This document shows positions 52,156 to 62,700 of a stretch of DNA of 64,000 bases, in pieces (the first letter of the stretch is position 1; every line of letters starts with the position of its first letter). This stretch comes from MGBC163016 sp910588905 (lineage in GTDB: Bacteria > Actinomycetota > Coriobacteriia > Coriobacteriales > Eggerthellaceae). The translations under genes were made by a program, and so were the position numbers. The DNA is taken from assembly GCA_948616985.1 (NCBI GenBank), contig CAPGDO010000002.1:124001-188000 (forward strand), read 5' to 3'. The notes beneath the pieces were generated by a model, which worked only from the letters and a program-made list of their open reading frames with translations, was not told the DNA's origin and did not search any database.

Positions 52156-53078
52156 CGCACATCCTCCTTCGCCTCAGCCTTTGGTGAGATGCCGACGACC
52201 TGCTCCATATAAGAGGCGCAGCAGGCCTTCGCCAAGGTGCGAACGCGCAGGATGTAGCCCATGCGCTCGGTGGCGGAGATGACGCCCCGGGCATCCAGGA
52301 GGTTGAAGGTGTGGCAGCACTTCAAGACCGAATCATAGGCCGGAAGCGGCAACCCTGCCTCCAACGTGCGCATGCACTCGTCTTCGCGGTCAGCGAATTC
52401 CTTGAACAGGAAGTCCGTATCAGCCACCTCGAAGTTGTATTGGGAGTATTCGCGCTCGTTCTCCAGGTACACATCACCGTAGGTGAACGTGACCCCATCA
52501 GGACCCTTCGCCCAGACGATGTCGTAGACGGAATCCACCCCCTGGACGAACATGGTCAGGCGCTCTAGACCATAGGCTATCTCTACCGGGACCGGCTTGC
52601 ATTCGAAGCCGCCCACCTGCTGGAAGTAGGTGAACTGGGTCACCTCCATGCCGTCGATCCAGACCTCCCAGCCCAGACCCCAGGCACCCAAGGTGGGGGA
52701 CTCCCAGTCATCCTCGACGAAGCGCACGTCATGGGCATCGGTGTCTATGCCGATGGCCCGCAGAGACGCCAGGTAGGCCTCCTGGATATCATCCGGTGAG
52801 GGCTTGATGAGCACCTGGAATTGATAGTAGAACTGCAGCCGGTTGGGGTTCTCGCCATAGCGGCCATCCGTAGGACGCCGACAACCCTGCACATAGGCGG
52901 TGCGCCAAGTGTCCGGCCCCAATGAGCGCAATGTGGTAGCCGGGGCGTTGGTACCCGCCCCCACTTCGTTGTCATAGGGTTGCAAGATGACGCAACCCTG
53001 AGAGGCCCAGAACTCTTGGAGCCTCATGATGACCTCTTGGAAGGTTGGAGTCTCTCCAACCGCTGCCCTGCTAGCCAA
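52152..53078 (-). CDS. glyQ: Glycyl-tRNA synthetase alpha subunit
   Basis: Catalytic class II subunit. 308 residues; TFQEVIMRLQEFWASQGC near the N-terminus, YVQGCRRPTDGRYGENPNRL, FQVLIKPSP and GWEVWIDGMEVTQFTYFQQ are typical. First gene of glyQ-glyS-ppsR. The 50-base gap to lepB is too short for a T-box. Confidence 0.97.
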   Translation of the reverse strand: MASRAAVGETPTFQEVIMRLQEFWASQGCVILQPYDNEVGAGTNAPATTLRSLGPDTWRTAYVQGCRRPTDGRYGENPNRLQFYYQFQVLIKPSPDDIQEAYLASLRAIGIDTDAHDVRFVEDDWESPTLGAWGLGWEVWIDGMEVTQFTYFQQVGGFECKPVPVEIAYGLERLTMFVQGVDSVYDIVWAKGPDGVTFTYGDVYLENEREYSQYNFEVADTDFLFKEFADREDECMRTLEAGLPLPAYDSVLKCCHTFNLLDARGVISATERMGYILRVRTLAKACCASYMEQVVGISPKAEAKEDVR

Positions 53079-53128
53079 TGGATCCCCTTTCCCTTGTTGC
53101 TATCTTGGAAGCGCGATGGATCCGCGCG

Positions 53129-53698
53129 TCATTCCAACGGCCCGATGCTGTCAAGGGGCCAGTATTTGAAGATGGCCTTCCCGGATACCGAAGACACCGG
53201 GATGGATCCGAAATACCGAGAGTCTTGCGAATTGGTCCGATTATCCCCCATCACCCAGAGCTCTCCCTTGGGCACCGTATAGGGATAGACCACCGGAGAA
53301 CCGAAGGAGGAGACGAGCGGCCAGGATTCCTTCCCGTCCGTGTAGGGCTCATCCAATTCCTTGCCATCCACATAGACCTTCCCGTCTATCAGCTGCACGG
53401 TCTGGCCTTCGGTAGCCACCACACGCTTGATGAGGGTGCGCGATGGTATCTCAGGATCTTGGAAGGTGACGATATCTCCCACCTTCGGATCAGAGCCGTA
53501 ATAGGTGATCTTCTCGGAGAAGACGTTATCCCCGGTCATGATGGTGTCCTCCATGGACCCAGAAGGGATCTCATAGGCCTGGAAGACGAAGGTCCGCAAC
53601 GCCCATGCAGCGCAGACGATCAAGACCACCGTCACCAACAGGGAAAGGGCTGAGCGTAGGAAGCCCTTCTTCTTCACCGCATGCTCTCCTGAATACAT
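53129..53698 (-). CDS. lepB: Signal peptidase I
   Basis: Membrane protease that removes Sec signal peptides outside. 189 residues from ATG 53698 (GGAGGG upstream). One N-terminal span (SALSLLVTVVLIVCAAWAL), catalytic Ser in IPSGSMEDT and catalytic Lys in TLIKRVVATEGQ, then box E-like GDNRTNSQDSRYFG. The 182-base gap to trmD contains no gene; ACGGCCGTTTTTT on the minus strand near 53735 may be a weak stop signal or leader element. Confidence 0.94.
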   Translation of the reverse strand: MYSGEHAVKKKGFLRSALSLLVTVVLIVCAAWALRTFVFQAYEIPSGSMEDTIMTGDNVFSEKITYYGSDPKVGDIVTFQDPEIPSRTLIKRVVATEGQTVQLIDGKVYVDGKELDEPYTDGKESWPLVSSFGSPVVYPYTVPKGELWVMGDNRTNSQDSRYFGSIPVSSVSGKAIFKYWPLDSIGPLE

Positions 53699-53880
53699 CA
53701 GCCCTCCAAGAGGTCGATCATCTTTGGAACGTAAAAAACGGCCGTCATCGGGCACAGGATGCCCTCAGATCCAGCCGCGTGCCATGATACCCCACCTGAG
53801 CGCCTGCACACGACAAATGCATGAATCCCCTCAAGAATGCATCTGCCACAGAGCCTCAAAGGCAGCGAAGGGCACCACCG

Positions 53881-54600
53881 CTAGATATCCCGCCCTTCAA
53901 GCAGGTCGGGGCGAAGGATCCGGGTGCGTTCGAGAGACTGCTCTTGCCGCCAGGCTTCGATGCGGGCATGATGGCCCGAGAGCAGCACTTCCGGTACCTC
54001 CATGCCGCGGTATTCCGCCGGCCTCGTGTATTGAGGATATTCCAACAGGCCCTCCGCGAAGGATTCGCTCTCAGCACCCCCCTCAGCACCCAGAACGCCG
54101 GGTATCTTCCGGACCACGGCATCTATCACTACCATAGAGGCCAATTCCCCGCTGGTGAGCACGTAGTCTCCGATGGAGACGACCTCATCAGCCAGACAGT
54201 AGGCCCGATCGTCTATCCCCTCATAGTGGCCGCAGACGAACACGAGCCGCTCCTCACCGGAGAGCTGAGTGGCCAGGGCATCTGTGAAGAGACGGCCTTG
54301 GGGGGCTAAGAAGATGACCTTGGCATCCCGGGGCTTTCCTTCAGCAGCCAGGGGAAGGGATCCCTCCTCAAGCCCCAAGACGCTCTCAACGGCCTTGAAG
54401 ATGGGGTTGCACATCATCACCAGACCGCACCCGCCGCCGTAGGGGTAATCATCGGTCTTCTTGTGCACCCCCGATGCCCAATCCCTGAGGTCATGGGCGC
54501 GGAAATCCAGAAGACCCTTCTCCTGGGCGCGCTTCATCATGGACTCTCCCATGACGGAGTCATACATAGCAGGGAATGTGGTGATGGTGTCTATCCGCAT
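53881..54600 (-). CDS. trmD: tRNA (guanine-N1-)-methyltransferase
   Basis: Makes m1G37, which prevents frameshifting. 239 residues: knot fold with DDYPYGGGCGLVMMCNPI, VFVCGHYEGIDDRA and IGDYVLTSGELASMV, then LEYPQYTRPAEYRGMEVPEVLLSGHHA. Follows rimM by 11 bases in the rpsP operon. Confidence 0.96.
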   Translation of the reverse strand: MRIDTITTFPAMYDSVMGESMMKRAQEKGLLDFRAHDLRDWASGVHKKTDDYPYGGGCGLVMMCNPIFKAVESVLGLEEGSLPLAAEGKPRDAKVIFLAPQGRLFTDALATQLSGEERLVFVCGHYEGIDDRAYCLADEVVSIGDYVLTSGELASMVVIDAVVRKIPGVLGAEGGAESESFAEGLLEYPQYTRPAEYRGMEVPEVLLSGHHARIEAWRQEQSLERTRILRPDLLEGRDI

Positions 54601-54611
54601 GGGAAGCCCTC

Positions 54612-55130
54612 TCAGATATCCAGCAACCCAACGGGCAGCGTTACTTGGATCACCTGGGAAGCCTCATCCACCTCTTTCACGATGGCATCCACGAAGGGGA
54701 TGAGCGCTTCTCCTGAATCCGGGCGCGCAACCTGGATGAGAGGCTGGACCCTATCCTCGCTCACATCCGTGACGGTACCCACCAGGCCCGCTTCCTCATC
54801 CATGACCGCGAAGCCCACGAGATGAGCGAAGGCACCGGAACCAGGGATGAGCGAAGGGGCCTCCCCCTTCACCAGCAGCGTGCAGCCGATGAGCCGCTCC
54901 GCTGAGCTGATGTCATCGATCCCCGTGAAGGTTGCCGTGCACCCCGCTTCCCCTTCGGCTTCGAAGGAGAGCACCCGGGAGAACCGAGGGACATCATCTC
55001 GGGGTGGTACGAAGGCAACCTCGAGCGAAGGCGCGGCAGACGCAAGGAAGGCTGAGGCCCCTATGAGCCTCAGCCTTCCCTCTAATCCCTTCGTACCAGC
55101 AACAGAGGCTGCCTTATGCCAGCCTCGCAC
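54612..55130 (-). CDS. rimM: Ribosome maturation factor RimM
   Basis: Assists 30S head assembly through ribosomal protein S19. 172 residues, with GTKGLEGRLRLI at the N-terminus, a beta-barrel, and a C-terminal PRC-barrel containing LVGFAVMDEEAGLVGTVTDV and LIPFVDAIVKEVD. Stop and start contact khpA by one base (55130). Confidence 0.9.
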   Translation of the reverse strand: MRGWHKAASVAGTKGLEGRLRLIGASAFLASAAPSLEVAFVPPRDDVPRFSRVLSFEAEGEAGCTATFTGIDDISSAERLIGCTLLVKGEAPSLIPGSGAFAHLVGFAVMDEEAGLVGTVTDVSEDRVQPLIQVARPDSGEALIPFVDAIVKEVDEASQVIQVTLPVGLLDI

Positions 55131-55381
55131 TAATCGATCAGCTCCACCTCGACATGGGCGCCCTTGCGCGAAGCGGCTGCCCGGGTGAGCGTGCGAATGG
55201 ATTTGATGACGCGTCCCTGACGCCCGATGACCTTGCCTGCATCGGCTTCGTTCACACGGATCTCGATGGTGGGACGGCCTTCCTCGTCAGCGTAGGTCAC
55301 CTGAACAGCATCCGGATCGTCCACCAAAGGGACGACGATGTATTCGACCAGCGCGCAGAGGTCTTGAGCGGTTGCATCCAT
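55130..55381 (-). CDS. khpA: KH-domain RNA-binding protein KhpA
   Basis: 83-residue type II KH protein. The GxxG loop sits in GKVIGRQGRVIKSI. KhpA pairs with KhpB in Firmicutes to bind sRNA and mRNA and affect division. Typical place between rpsP and rimM. Confidence 0.92.
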   Translation of the reverse strand: MDATAQDLCALVEYIVVPLVDDPDAVQVTYADEEGRPTIEIRVNEADAGKVIGRQGRVIKSIRTLTRAAASRKGAHVEVELID

Positions 55382-55387
55382 GATGGG

Positions 55388-55630
55388 TTACGCGCTCTCT
55401 TTGACCTGCTTCATGAGGCTGGAGACGGTGTCAGAGACCTGCGCACCCTTCGCCACCCAAGCGTCGATCTTGTCCATGTCCAGCTCGATCAGCTTCGGGT
55501 TGGAGCAAGGATTATAGCGGCCGACCTGTTCGATGAACTTGCCATCACGGGGGCAGCGGGAATCAGAGACGACGACCCTGTAGTACGGGCGCTTCTTCGC
55601 GCCGTGCCTCGCAAGACGAATCTTAACCAT
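55388..55630 (-). CDS. rpsP: 30S ribosomal protein S16
   Basis: 80 residues from ATG 55630, behind AAGGAG. VKIRLARHGAKKRPYYRVVV is the conserved start; GKFIEQVGRYNP and the tail are normal for the short form. The frame further upstream to 55705 has no family sequence. ffh, often in front, is not seen. Start of rpsP-khpA-rimM-trmD. Confidence 0.96.
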   Translation of the reverse strand: MVKIRLARHGAKKRPYYRVVVSDSRCPRDGKFIEQVGRYNPCSNPKLIELDMDKIDAWVAKGAQVSDTVSSLMKQVKESA

Positions 55631-55766
55631 GTAGAGGTACTCCTTCTTCGTGCAGATAGAAAAACAGCAGTTCCCAATCATACTTGCTCGCTCGTCCTTT
55701 TGCAAGCATGGTCAAAGGCGAGCGGGACCGAGCCTTCTGCGCCGCCGCGCCTTCGAACTGAGACCC

Positions 55767-57116
55767 CTAGGAGCACACGCGGAAGCTCGGGGATATCAGA
55801 CCGCCATGATCCAAAGCGATGACCCCTTCGCGACCCTCCCGGGAATACACCCCGGCAAGGGCGCCGTTGTAGGTATAGAGCCCCGGCATGGTATGCCAGT
55901 CTTCCACGCGCATCGCATCCCCATCGGCCCCCACGCGCGTTGGCATCAGGGAGATCAGATGGGGCAGATAGTACTCTTGGACGATATAGCCGCTGTTCCA
56001 GTGCTCATCCACGATGCGCACCCACTCCTCTTCGCTGGCATCGATGCCCGCGAAGACGCCATGGGCACCGTAGTCATCCTCAGGCTTGAGGATCCACTGG
56101 TCCTTGTCGGCCTTGATGGCCTGGGCGGATATCGGAGCATCGTCTCGCAGCCGATAGGTGCGGGGCACGTGGGCCTTGACGAAGGCCCGTTCCTCTTCGG
56201 TCAAGAAAGCCAGGGTGGCCTCATCATGGAGGGCCACGGAGACCATCTTCGAATGGACCACCGTGGTGCGGAAATGCCCGATGGTGCAGACATTCATATC
56301 CCGCGTAGCCTGGATGAACGCTTCGCACTCTCCAGGATGCTGGAGCATCTCGGAGGTGACCGAGCGCCGGTAGATGGCATTGATGACGGTCCCGTCTGAC
56401 GGGTCTATGAGATGCTCGCCGTCGTAGGTGAAGCTGCGAACGTCCACGAATCGCGCAGGAATGCCTGCCCGCTCGAAGGCGGCGATGAAGCGCACGAAAT
56501 CGCTCATGACGCCGCTCTCCGTGAAATCCGTAACAGCCACGGTGGGCACCTCTGGGAAGCGCCCGCAGGAGCGATAGGTATCCATGAATGCCTTGACCCA
56601 TGAGTCGAACAGGTCGAACTGCTCTAAGGGGTGCAGCTGGGAGAACCGACGGAACGCCTCCCCTTCCATGAGCGCGCGTCCGCATTCCCTATCCCGCGAC
56701 ATGGCCCCCGAGCCGTCCGTGTTGAATTCGCAGAACTTATAGCTCAAGTCCCGGTCATCCAGGAAGATGTCGAAACGCGCCAAGGGCAGCAGCTCCTCAT
56801 AGGGGCAGGGCATGAGGATGAGGTCCAAGACCTCTGGAGAGAAGTGGAAGAGCTCACGATAGGCGGGAACGTCTAGGAAGCGGCGGATCACCTTGCCCAA
56901 GATACGGTGGGTGGTGGCACAGACCTCTTCGAGGAAAGCGACGTCTTCCGGGGAGAACACATAGGGGATGTAAGAGAACTCCACTGGGGCGCCATAGGCC
57001 TGGATGTCAGAGTCAGCTATCCGCTCCAAGGCCTGTTGCCTCCCGGGGATATCCCCTTCCAGTGACTCGACGACATCTATGTACTCTTCCCTGAGGTCAT
57101 GCATGCCCATTCCCAT
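55767..57116 (-). CDS. Circularly permuted ATP-grasp / glutathionylspermidine synthase-like
   Basis: Probably a carboxylate-amine ligase of unknown substrate. 449 residues. The pre-ATP-grasp part (RFDIFLDDRDLSYKFCEFNTDGSGAM near 115-140) and the ATP-grasp part (VVHSKMVSVALHD, DQWILKPEDDYGAHGVFAG, VQEYYLPHLISL) match the glutathionylspermidine synthase-like family. It has no peptide-synthesis neighbours. Start ATG 57116; ATGs at 57110 and 57104 fit equally well. Confidence 0.83.
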   Translation of the reverse strand: MGMGMHDLREEYIDVVESLEGDIPGRQQALERIADSDIQAYGAPVEFSYIPYVFSPEDVAFLEEVCATTHRILGKVIRRFLDVPAYRELFHFSPEVLDLILMPCPYEELLPLARFDIFLDDRDLSYKFCEFNTDGSGAMSRDRECGRALMEGEAFRRFSQLHPLEQFDLFDSWVKAFMDTYRSCGRFPEVPTVAVTDFTESGVMSDFVRFIAAFERAGIPARFVDVRSFTYDGEHLIDPSDGTVINAIYRRSVTSEMLQHPGECEAFIQATRDMNVCTIGHFRTTVVHSKMVSVALHDEATLAFLTEEERAFVKAHVPRTYRLRDDAPISAQAIKADKDQWILKPEDDYGAHGVFAGIDASEEEWVRIVDEHWNSGYIVQEYYLPHLISLMPTRVGADGDAMRVEDWHTMPGLYTYNGALAGVYSREGREGVIALDHGGLISPSFRVCS

Positions 57117-57196
57117 GTGCCCCTGCTCCTTCCCGCCGTCCTACGACTGACCTTCTAATATAGTGTATACCTATCACCGACGAGAGGACTCCTCCT

Positions 57197-58063
57197 ATGA
57201 CCAAGGCGTTCCAGCGCAAGCTCCTGGCCACCCTAGCCGTTCTGGCTCTTCTATCCACCTATGTGGCTATCGGATTCGCCATCTGCGCCGGGTTCCCCCA
57301 GATCACCCGCAACCTCGCGAATGAGCACAGCGACTTCAACGGCTCACCCTATACCCATGACACCCTTATGGAACTGGCTTTGGAAACACGGGATTACACC
57401 GTGGAAGACTATGATCGGGGATCTGCTGGCCTTGAAGGAGCCCACGAGGCGCTCGCCGCCGAAGTGGTGGATGCCGCCCGCACCTCCTCTGATGCTGGCT
57501 CCCCCACCGCTGATCGTTGGAACGTTGAAGCCCGCCAGGCCCTGGAAGAGGCTGACATCTCACCCCTGGTGACCATGGAGGAGCTCTCCCAAGCAGGTCC
57601 CCAGTATGGCCTTTCCCGCGAAGCCCTGAGCCACCTGGATGACGTGAACGAGGTCATCTCCTCTTTGCGGATGCCGCTGCTGGGCATCACCCTCATCGCC
57701 GCTTTCTGCCTGATGGGGCTCGTCTATATGTTCGGCGCGAAGCCCGCAGGCTGGTCGCTCTTGATAGCAGGCTGCGCCACCCTGGGCCTCTTCGCCCTCG
57801 TAGGGCTCTGGGCGGCCTTCGGCTTCGATGGCTTCTTCGCCGTCCTCCATGGGCTCTTCTTCTCCGAGGGAACCTGGACGTTCCCTGCAGACAGCCTGCT
57901 CATCCAGATGTACCCCCAGGGGTTCTGGATGGGAATGGGGCTCTGGTGGCTGGGTGCGAGCTGCATCACAGCGGTGGCGTCCATCGTCATCGGATATCTG
58001 ATCGTGCGCAAGAGGAAGCCGAACGCAGCGGAGGCTTTCGTCCCCGCAGGCCAGCAAGCCTAA
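57197..58063 (+). CDS. DUF1461 / TIGR01906-family membrane protein
   Basis: 288 residues, five spans, with a 120-residue extracytoplasmic loop after the first (about 32-155). The signature HGLFFSEGTWTFPADSLLIQMYPQGFW near 215-240 is characteristic of the family, found mainly in Gram-positives; function unknown. Divergent from the ATP-grasp gene. GAGAGGACTCC precedes the ATG. Followed by a strong hairpin at 58113. Confidence 0.85.
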   Translation: MTKAFQRKLLATLAVLALLSTYVAIGFAICAGFPQITRNLANEHSDFNGSPYTHDTLMELALETRDYTVEDYDRGSAGLEGAHEALAAEVVDAARTSSDAGSPTADRWNVEARQALEEADISPLVTMEELSQAGPQYGLSREALSHLDDVNEVISSLRMPLLGITLIAAFCLMGLVYMFGAKPAGWSLLIAGCATLGLFALVGLWAAFGFDGFFAVLHGLFFSEGTWTFPADSLLIQMYPQGFWMGMGLWWLGASCITAVASIVIGYLIVRKRKPNAAEAFVPAGQQA

Positions 58064-58112
58064 AAGGCCGAAGCCCGCAGGTGCGGGCCAGGACACATAG
58101 GATGAAGTGGAA

Positions 58113-58137
58113 GCCCCGTGGCTGCTAGCCACGGGGC
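58113..58137. terminator. Bidirectional GC-rich hairpin between convergent genes
   Basis: GCCCCGTGGCT-GCT-AGCCACGGGGC: eleven perfect pairs, 50 bases past the DUF1461 stop and 13 past the gltX stop. No T-run, but position favours termination of both. A smaller CCCGC/GCGGG stem (58076-58087) lies before it. Confidence 0.6.
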
Positions 58138-58149
58138 CTTGAGGCAAGC

Positions 58150-59763
58150 CTATGAGAACGCCGCTTCCAAAGTGGCATCAATGCGGGCCAAGACATCTTC
58201 GCGCAGGAGCAGTTCGATGGACTCGAACAGGGGCGGTGACACCATGTTCCCGCAAACCGCCACGCGCAGCGGCTGGAAGAGGAGCTTCGGTTTGAGCTCA
58301 GCCGCTTCGCCCCGGGCTCGGCATTCCTCTTGCAGGGCATCCGCCTCCCAGGGGATGGATTCATCCGCCAGCACATCCCGGCAGATGGCAAGGGCCTCAT
58401 CGGCACGCGCACCCTCCTTCTTGAGCACCTTCGTCACGCTCTTCTCGTCCAAGGCCACGTTGGCACCCCAGAAGAAGTAGGCCAGCTTGTCGGGCAACTC
58501 GTTGAAGGTGGTCTGCCTCTCGATGGTGAGCGGATAGAGCTGCTCATACCAGGAATGCCGGGCGGAGACATCGGCCACCAGTCCCTGCCACTCCTCTTCG
58601 GGCACCTCGGCCCAGGGAGCCACCATCTCCTGGATGCGCTGGCGCTGCTGATCCTTATCCAGGCTGGGGACCATCGAAGCGCCGCCTGTCACCTGACTGC
58701 CCAGGAAATGGGCGTAGGCAAGCCAGGGGGTTGCCAGGGAGAGCCACTCTCCCTTGCTCATATCCCGGATGTAGACGCCATCCAACCAGGTGAGCTTCTC
58801 TTCATCGAAGACGGCATCCTTCTTGGAGATGCGCGCGAGCGAGAACTCTCGGGTCAGCACCTCCCGCGAGATGACCGTGGTCTCACCGTCCAGCGACCAT
58901 CCCAGGAGCGCCAGGTAGTTCACCATGGCATCAGGGGCGAAGCCGCGGTCCCGGTAATCCTCCACGTTCGTGGCTCCATGGCGCTTGGAGAGCTTCTTGC
59001 CATCAGGACCGAGGATCATGGGCAGGTGGGCGAAGGTGGGAACCTCATAGCCCAGTGCCTCATAGATGAGGATCTGACGCGGAGTGTTGGAAAGGTGATC
59101 GTCTCCGCGGATGACATGGGTGATGCCCATGTTCGCATCATCGCAGACCACGGCGAAGTTGTAGGTGGGCGTACCGTCTGAGCGGATGAGGATGAGATCA
59201 TCCATCACCTCGGCCGGGAAGGACACCTCACCGTAGACCGCATCCGTGAACGTGATGGGGCCGTGGTCCTTCGGCACCCGCAGCCGCCAGACATGGGGCT
59301 CGCCCGCCGCGATGCGCTCCTGAGCTTCGTCCTCAGGGATATTCCGGCAGTGACCATCATAGCCCGCATAGCCCCCTTCCGTCTGCTCCGCCGCCTTACG
59401 GCACTCATCCAAGCGCTCCTTGGTGCAGAAGCAGGGATAGGCCGCCTTCGCCTGGACGAGCCGCTCAAGGGCTGCCTCATAGGTGTCCATGCGCTGCGTC
59501 TGGAAGTAGGGACCAGCCGCACCTCCCACTTCAGGCCCCTCGTCCCAATCGAGCCCCAGCCAGCGGAGCGCGCGCAGGATGATCTGGGTGTTCTCCTCGG
59601 TGGAGCGCTCAGGGTCCGTATCCTCTATGCGAAGGATGAAGTCTCCCCCCTGGGCGCGGGCGAAGGCCCAGTTATAGATAGCAGTGCGCGCTCCCCCCAG
59701 GTGGAGCATGCCCGTAGGCGAAGGGGCGAAGCGCACGCGCACCCGGTTCGTAGCATCAGTCAT
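58150..59763 (-). CDS. gltX: Glutamyl-tRNA synthetase
   Basis: Charges tRNA-Glu (and probably tRNA-Gln for amidation). 537 residues, class I. HIGH-type PSPTGMLHLGGARTA near the start, KMSKS as KKLSKRHGATN near 245. A Cys pair plus later Cys and His (YPCFCTKERL, DGHCRN) could bind zinc. Overlaps mfd by 8 bases. Confidence 0.96.
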   Translation of the reverse strand: MTDATNRVRVRFAPSPTGMLHLGGARTAIYNWAFARAQGGDFILRIEDTDPERSTEENTQIILRALRWLGLDWDEGPEVGGAAGPYFQTQRMDTYEAALERLVQAKAAYPCFCTKERLDECRKAAEQTEGGYAGYDGHCRNIPEDEAQERIAAGEPHVWRLRVPKDHGPITFTDAVYGEVSFPAEVMDDLILIRSDGTPTYNFAVVCDDANMGITHVIRGDDHLSNTPRQILIYEALGYEVPTFAHLPMILGPDGKKLSKRHGATNVEDYRDRGFAPDAMVNYLALLGWSLDGETTVISREVLTREFSLARISKKDAVFDEEKLTWLDGVYIRDMSKGEWLSLATPWLAYAHFLGSQVTGGASMVPSLDKDQQRQRIQEMVAPWAEVPEEEWQGLVADVSARHSWYEQLYPLTIERQTTFNELPDKLAYFFWGANVALDEKSVTKVLKKEGARADEALAICRDVLADESIPWEADALQEECRARGEAAELKPKLLFQPLRVAVCGNMVSPPLFESIELLLREDVLARIDATLEAAFS

Positions 59764-62700
59764 CTTCAGCGTCTCCTTCCAGAATCCCTCTGAGATATCT
59801 TAGAACAACGGAAGCCATATCCTCTTCCTCATCCGCTGCCAGAGGCAGCTTGCTCACCGGGATGATGGCCTTCTTCTTCTCGGGCAGATAGCGCCCACCT
59901 GAGCGCTTGAGGCGGATGCGCTGCTCCCGGTCAAGGGCAGCGTCCTCCAGATTCAGCTTCCCTGCACTCACAGATACATTGGTGATACCGCGTCGGGCCA
60001 CATAGGCACGCAACCGCGCCTTCTGGAAGAGGCTCTTGGCCTCAGGGGGCATCCCCGGATAGGCCTGCTCCAACTCTGATTCCAGGGAATCCACCTCTTC
60101 CACGGTGTAGGCGCTGGCAACCTTTCGGTACCACAGCACCCGCTCGGGGATGTCCGGCAGATACTCAGCAGAGAAATAGGTATGTCCCGGGATGTTCACC
60201 GTGATATCCGACATATCCCGCTCAGGGAGCACATCTCCTCCCGGGGAGGAGCGCACCTCGGACACAGCCCGATTCAGCATCTGGGAGAACAGGTCGAAGC
60301 CCACAGCGCTCATGTTGCCGGACTGCTCCGCCCCCAGGATGTCCCCGGCCCCGCGGATCTCCAGATCCTTCAAGGCTATGCGCATGCCGCTGCCCAGGTC
60401 CTGGTTGTCCGCCAGCGCCATCAGGCGCGCATGGGCATCCTCTGAAAGGTAGGCGTCCTCAGGGAACATGAAGTAGGCATAGGCCTGGGTAGCAGAGCGG
60501 CCCACCCGGCCCTTCAACTGGTACATCTGCGACAATCCCAGACGCTGGGAGTCTTCGATGATGAGCGTATTGGTATGAGGGTTGTCGATGCCGCTCTCTA
60601 TGATGGTGGTAGCCACCAGCACATCCAGCTCACCGGCGGCGAAATCCTCCATGACCCGCTCCAGCTCATCCTTGGTCATCTTCCCATGGGCCACGCCCAC
60701 CCGCGCCTCCGGTGCCGCCACAGCCACGCGCTCAAGGGCGTCCTCTATGGTGCGCACGCGATTGCTGACGTAATAGACCTGACCCTTGCGCGCCAGCTCA
60801 TAGCGGATGGCAGCCGACACCACATCCGGGTCCCATTCCCCCACGTGCACCTTCACGGGCAGACGGTCATCCGGGGGCGTCAGGATGAGGCTCATGTCAC
60901 GTACACCGGAGGTAGCCATCTGCATGGTGCGCGGAATGGGGGTTGCAGACAGCGTGAGAACATCCACCGATTCCCGCAGGTTCTTGAACTGCTCCTTGTG
61001 CCCCACGCCGAAGCGCTGCTCTTCGTCTATGATGACGAGCCCCAGTTCATGGGGATTGACATCCCGGGAGAGCAGGCGATGGGTGCCCACCAGCACGTTC
61101 ACCTCCCCCGAGGCGAACCCCGCAAGGCTTGCCTTCTGCTGGGCGGGACTGCGGAAGCGCGAGAGCACATCCACGCGCATGCCGAAGGGCTCCATGCGCT
61201 CCTTGAAGCTGGTGTAGTGCTGCTGGGCCAAGATGGTGGTGGGACAGAGCACCATCACCTGACGTCCGTCCTGAGCAGCGGCGAAGGCGGCGCGGATGGC
61301 CACTTCGGTCTTGCCGAAGCCCACATCCCCGCAGATGAGCCTGTCCATGGGCCTCTTGGAGCGCATATCTCGGAACACGTCCTGGATGGCCCGCAGCTGA
61401 TCGGGTGTCTCTTGATAGGGAAAGCTCTCTTCCATCTGCTGCATCCACGGCGTATCCACCGGGAAGCTGTGGCCCTTGGCAGCCGCCCGGCGCGCATAGA
61501 CATCCACCAGATCGAATGCCAGCTTGCGCGTGGCCTTCCGGGCCCGGGTCATGGCGCGAGACCAATCCGTGCTATCCAACCGCGTGATCTTGGGCTTGAC
61601 CCCTTCGGGGCCCACATAGCGGGTCACCTTGTCGAATTGGTCGATGGGCAGGAAGAGCTTATCCCCTTCGGCATAGTCGAGCTCGATGTAATCCCGCTCC
61701 ACACCGTCTATCTCCCGCAGGACGATGTCCTTGAACAGCGCGATGCCATAGGTGGAGTGGACCACATAGTCTCCCGGCGCATAGGGGAAGGTGATCTGGG
61801 TGATATCCACCTGCCTGCGCTGGCTGCCCTCCGCATTCATGCGCTTGGTGTCATTGAGGGATACCAGGGCCAGCTTCGCCTTGGGGATGATGAGCCCTAA
61901 GGGGATATCCTCCTCGACGATGTTCACCACTCCCCGGCGAAGGGCCTCCGGGTTCTCCCCCGTCTCATCAGCCACATCCCGGATGGGCAGGCCATGGTCC
62001 ACCAGCTCCAGCTTGAGCCCCTCTCGGGCCCGCCCGTCCGGTACGCTCAAAAGGCAGAGGTAGCGTGCCTCGGTCCAGGTGCGCAGCTTGCCGAAGAGCC
62101 GCTCGGGCACCCCGGCCACATCGGTCCGCTTCACGGGCAGATCATCATCGGAGGCAGAGCCCACCTGCATGATGGAAAGGTAGGTGGCGCGCTCTCCCCT
62201 TCCGAAGGTGACAGCCAGAGGCTCTGTGTATAGGCCCTGAATGGGGAAGGAAGAAGCGCTCAGGCGCTCATCCATGCGCTCTTTCTCATGGGTCATGTTG
62301 TCCATGAGAGAGCGGGGCTCTATGAGCGCACAGAGCGAGTCAGCTCCGGCGTAATCCCCTATGGTGGCCGTCTTCGGGAAGATGTAGGGCAGAAGGGCTT
62401 CAGCCCCTTCGAAGCGCAAGCCCTCCTCAAGACAGGTGAAGAGTTCCCGGGCGGCCTTATTGGTGAGCGCAGGCTTTTCCAAAGAGGCCCGTGCCCGGGC
62501 AAGGGTCTGGGCGCTCAGGGGGAACTCCGTCACCGGATAGATGGCGATGGAATCCAATCCCGAGATGGTCTGCCCTGTGGCGGAGACGATGCGGCGCATC
62601 TCCTCCACCTCGTCCCCGAAGAGATCTATCCGCACGGGGAAATCAGCATTGCCTGGGAAGATGTCCACCGTACCGCCTTGGGTAGCGAAGGTACCCGGAC

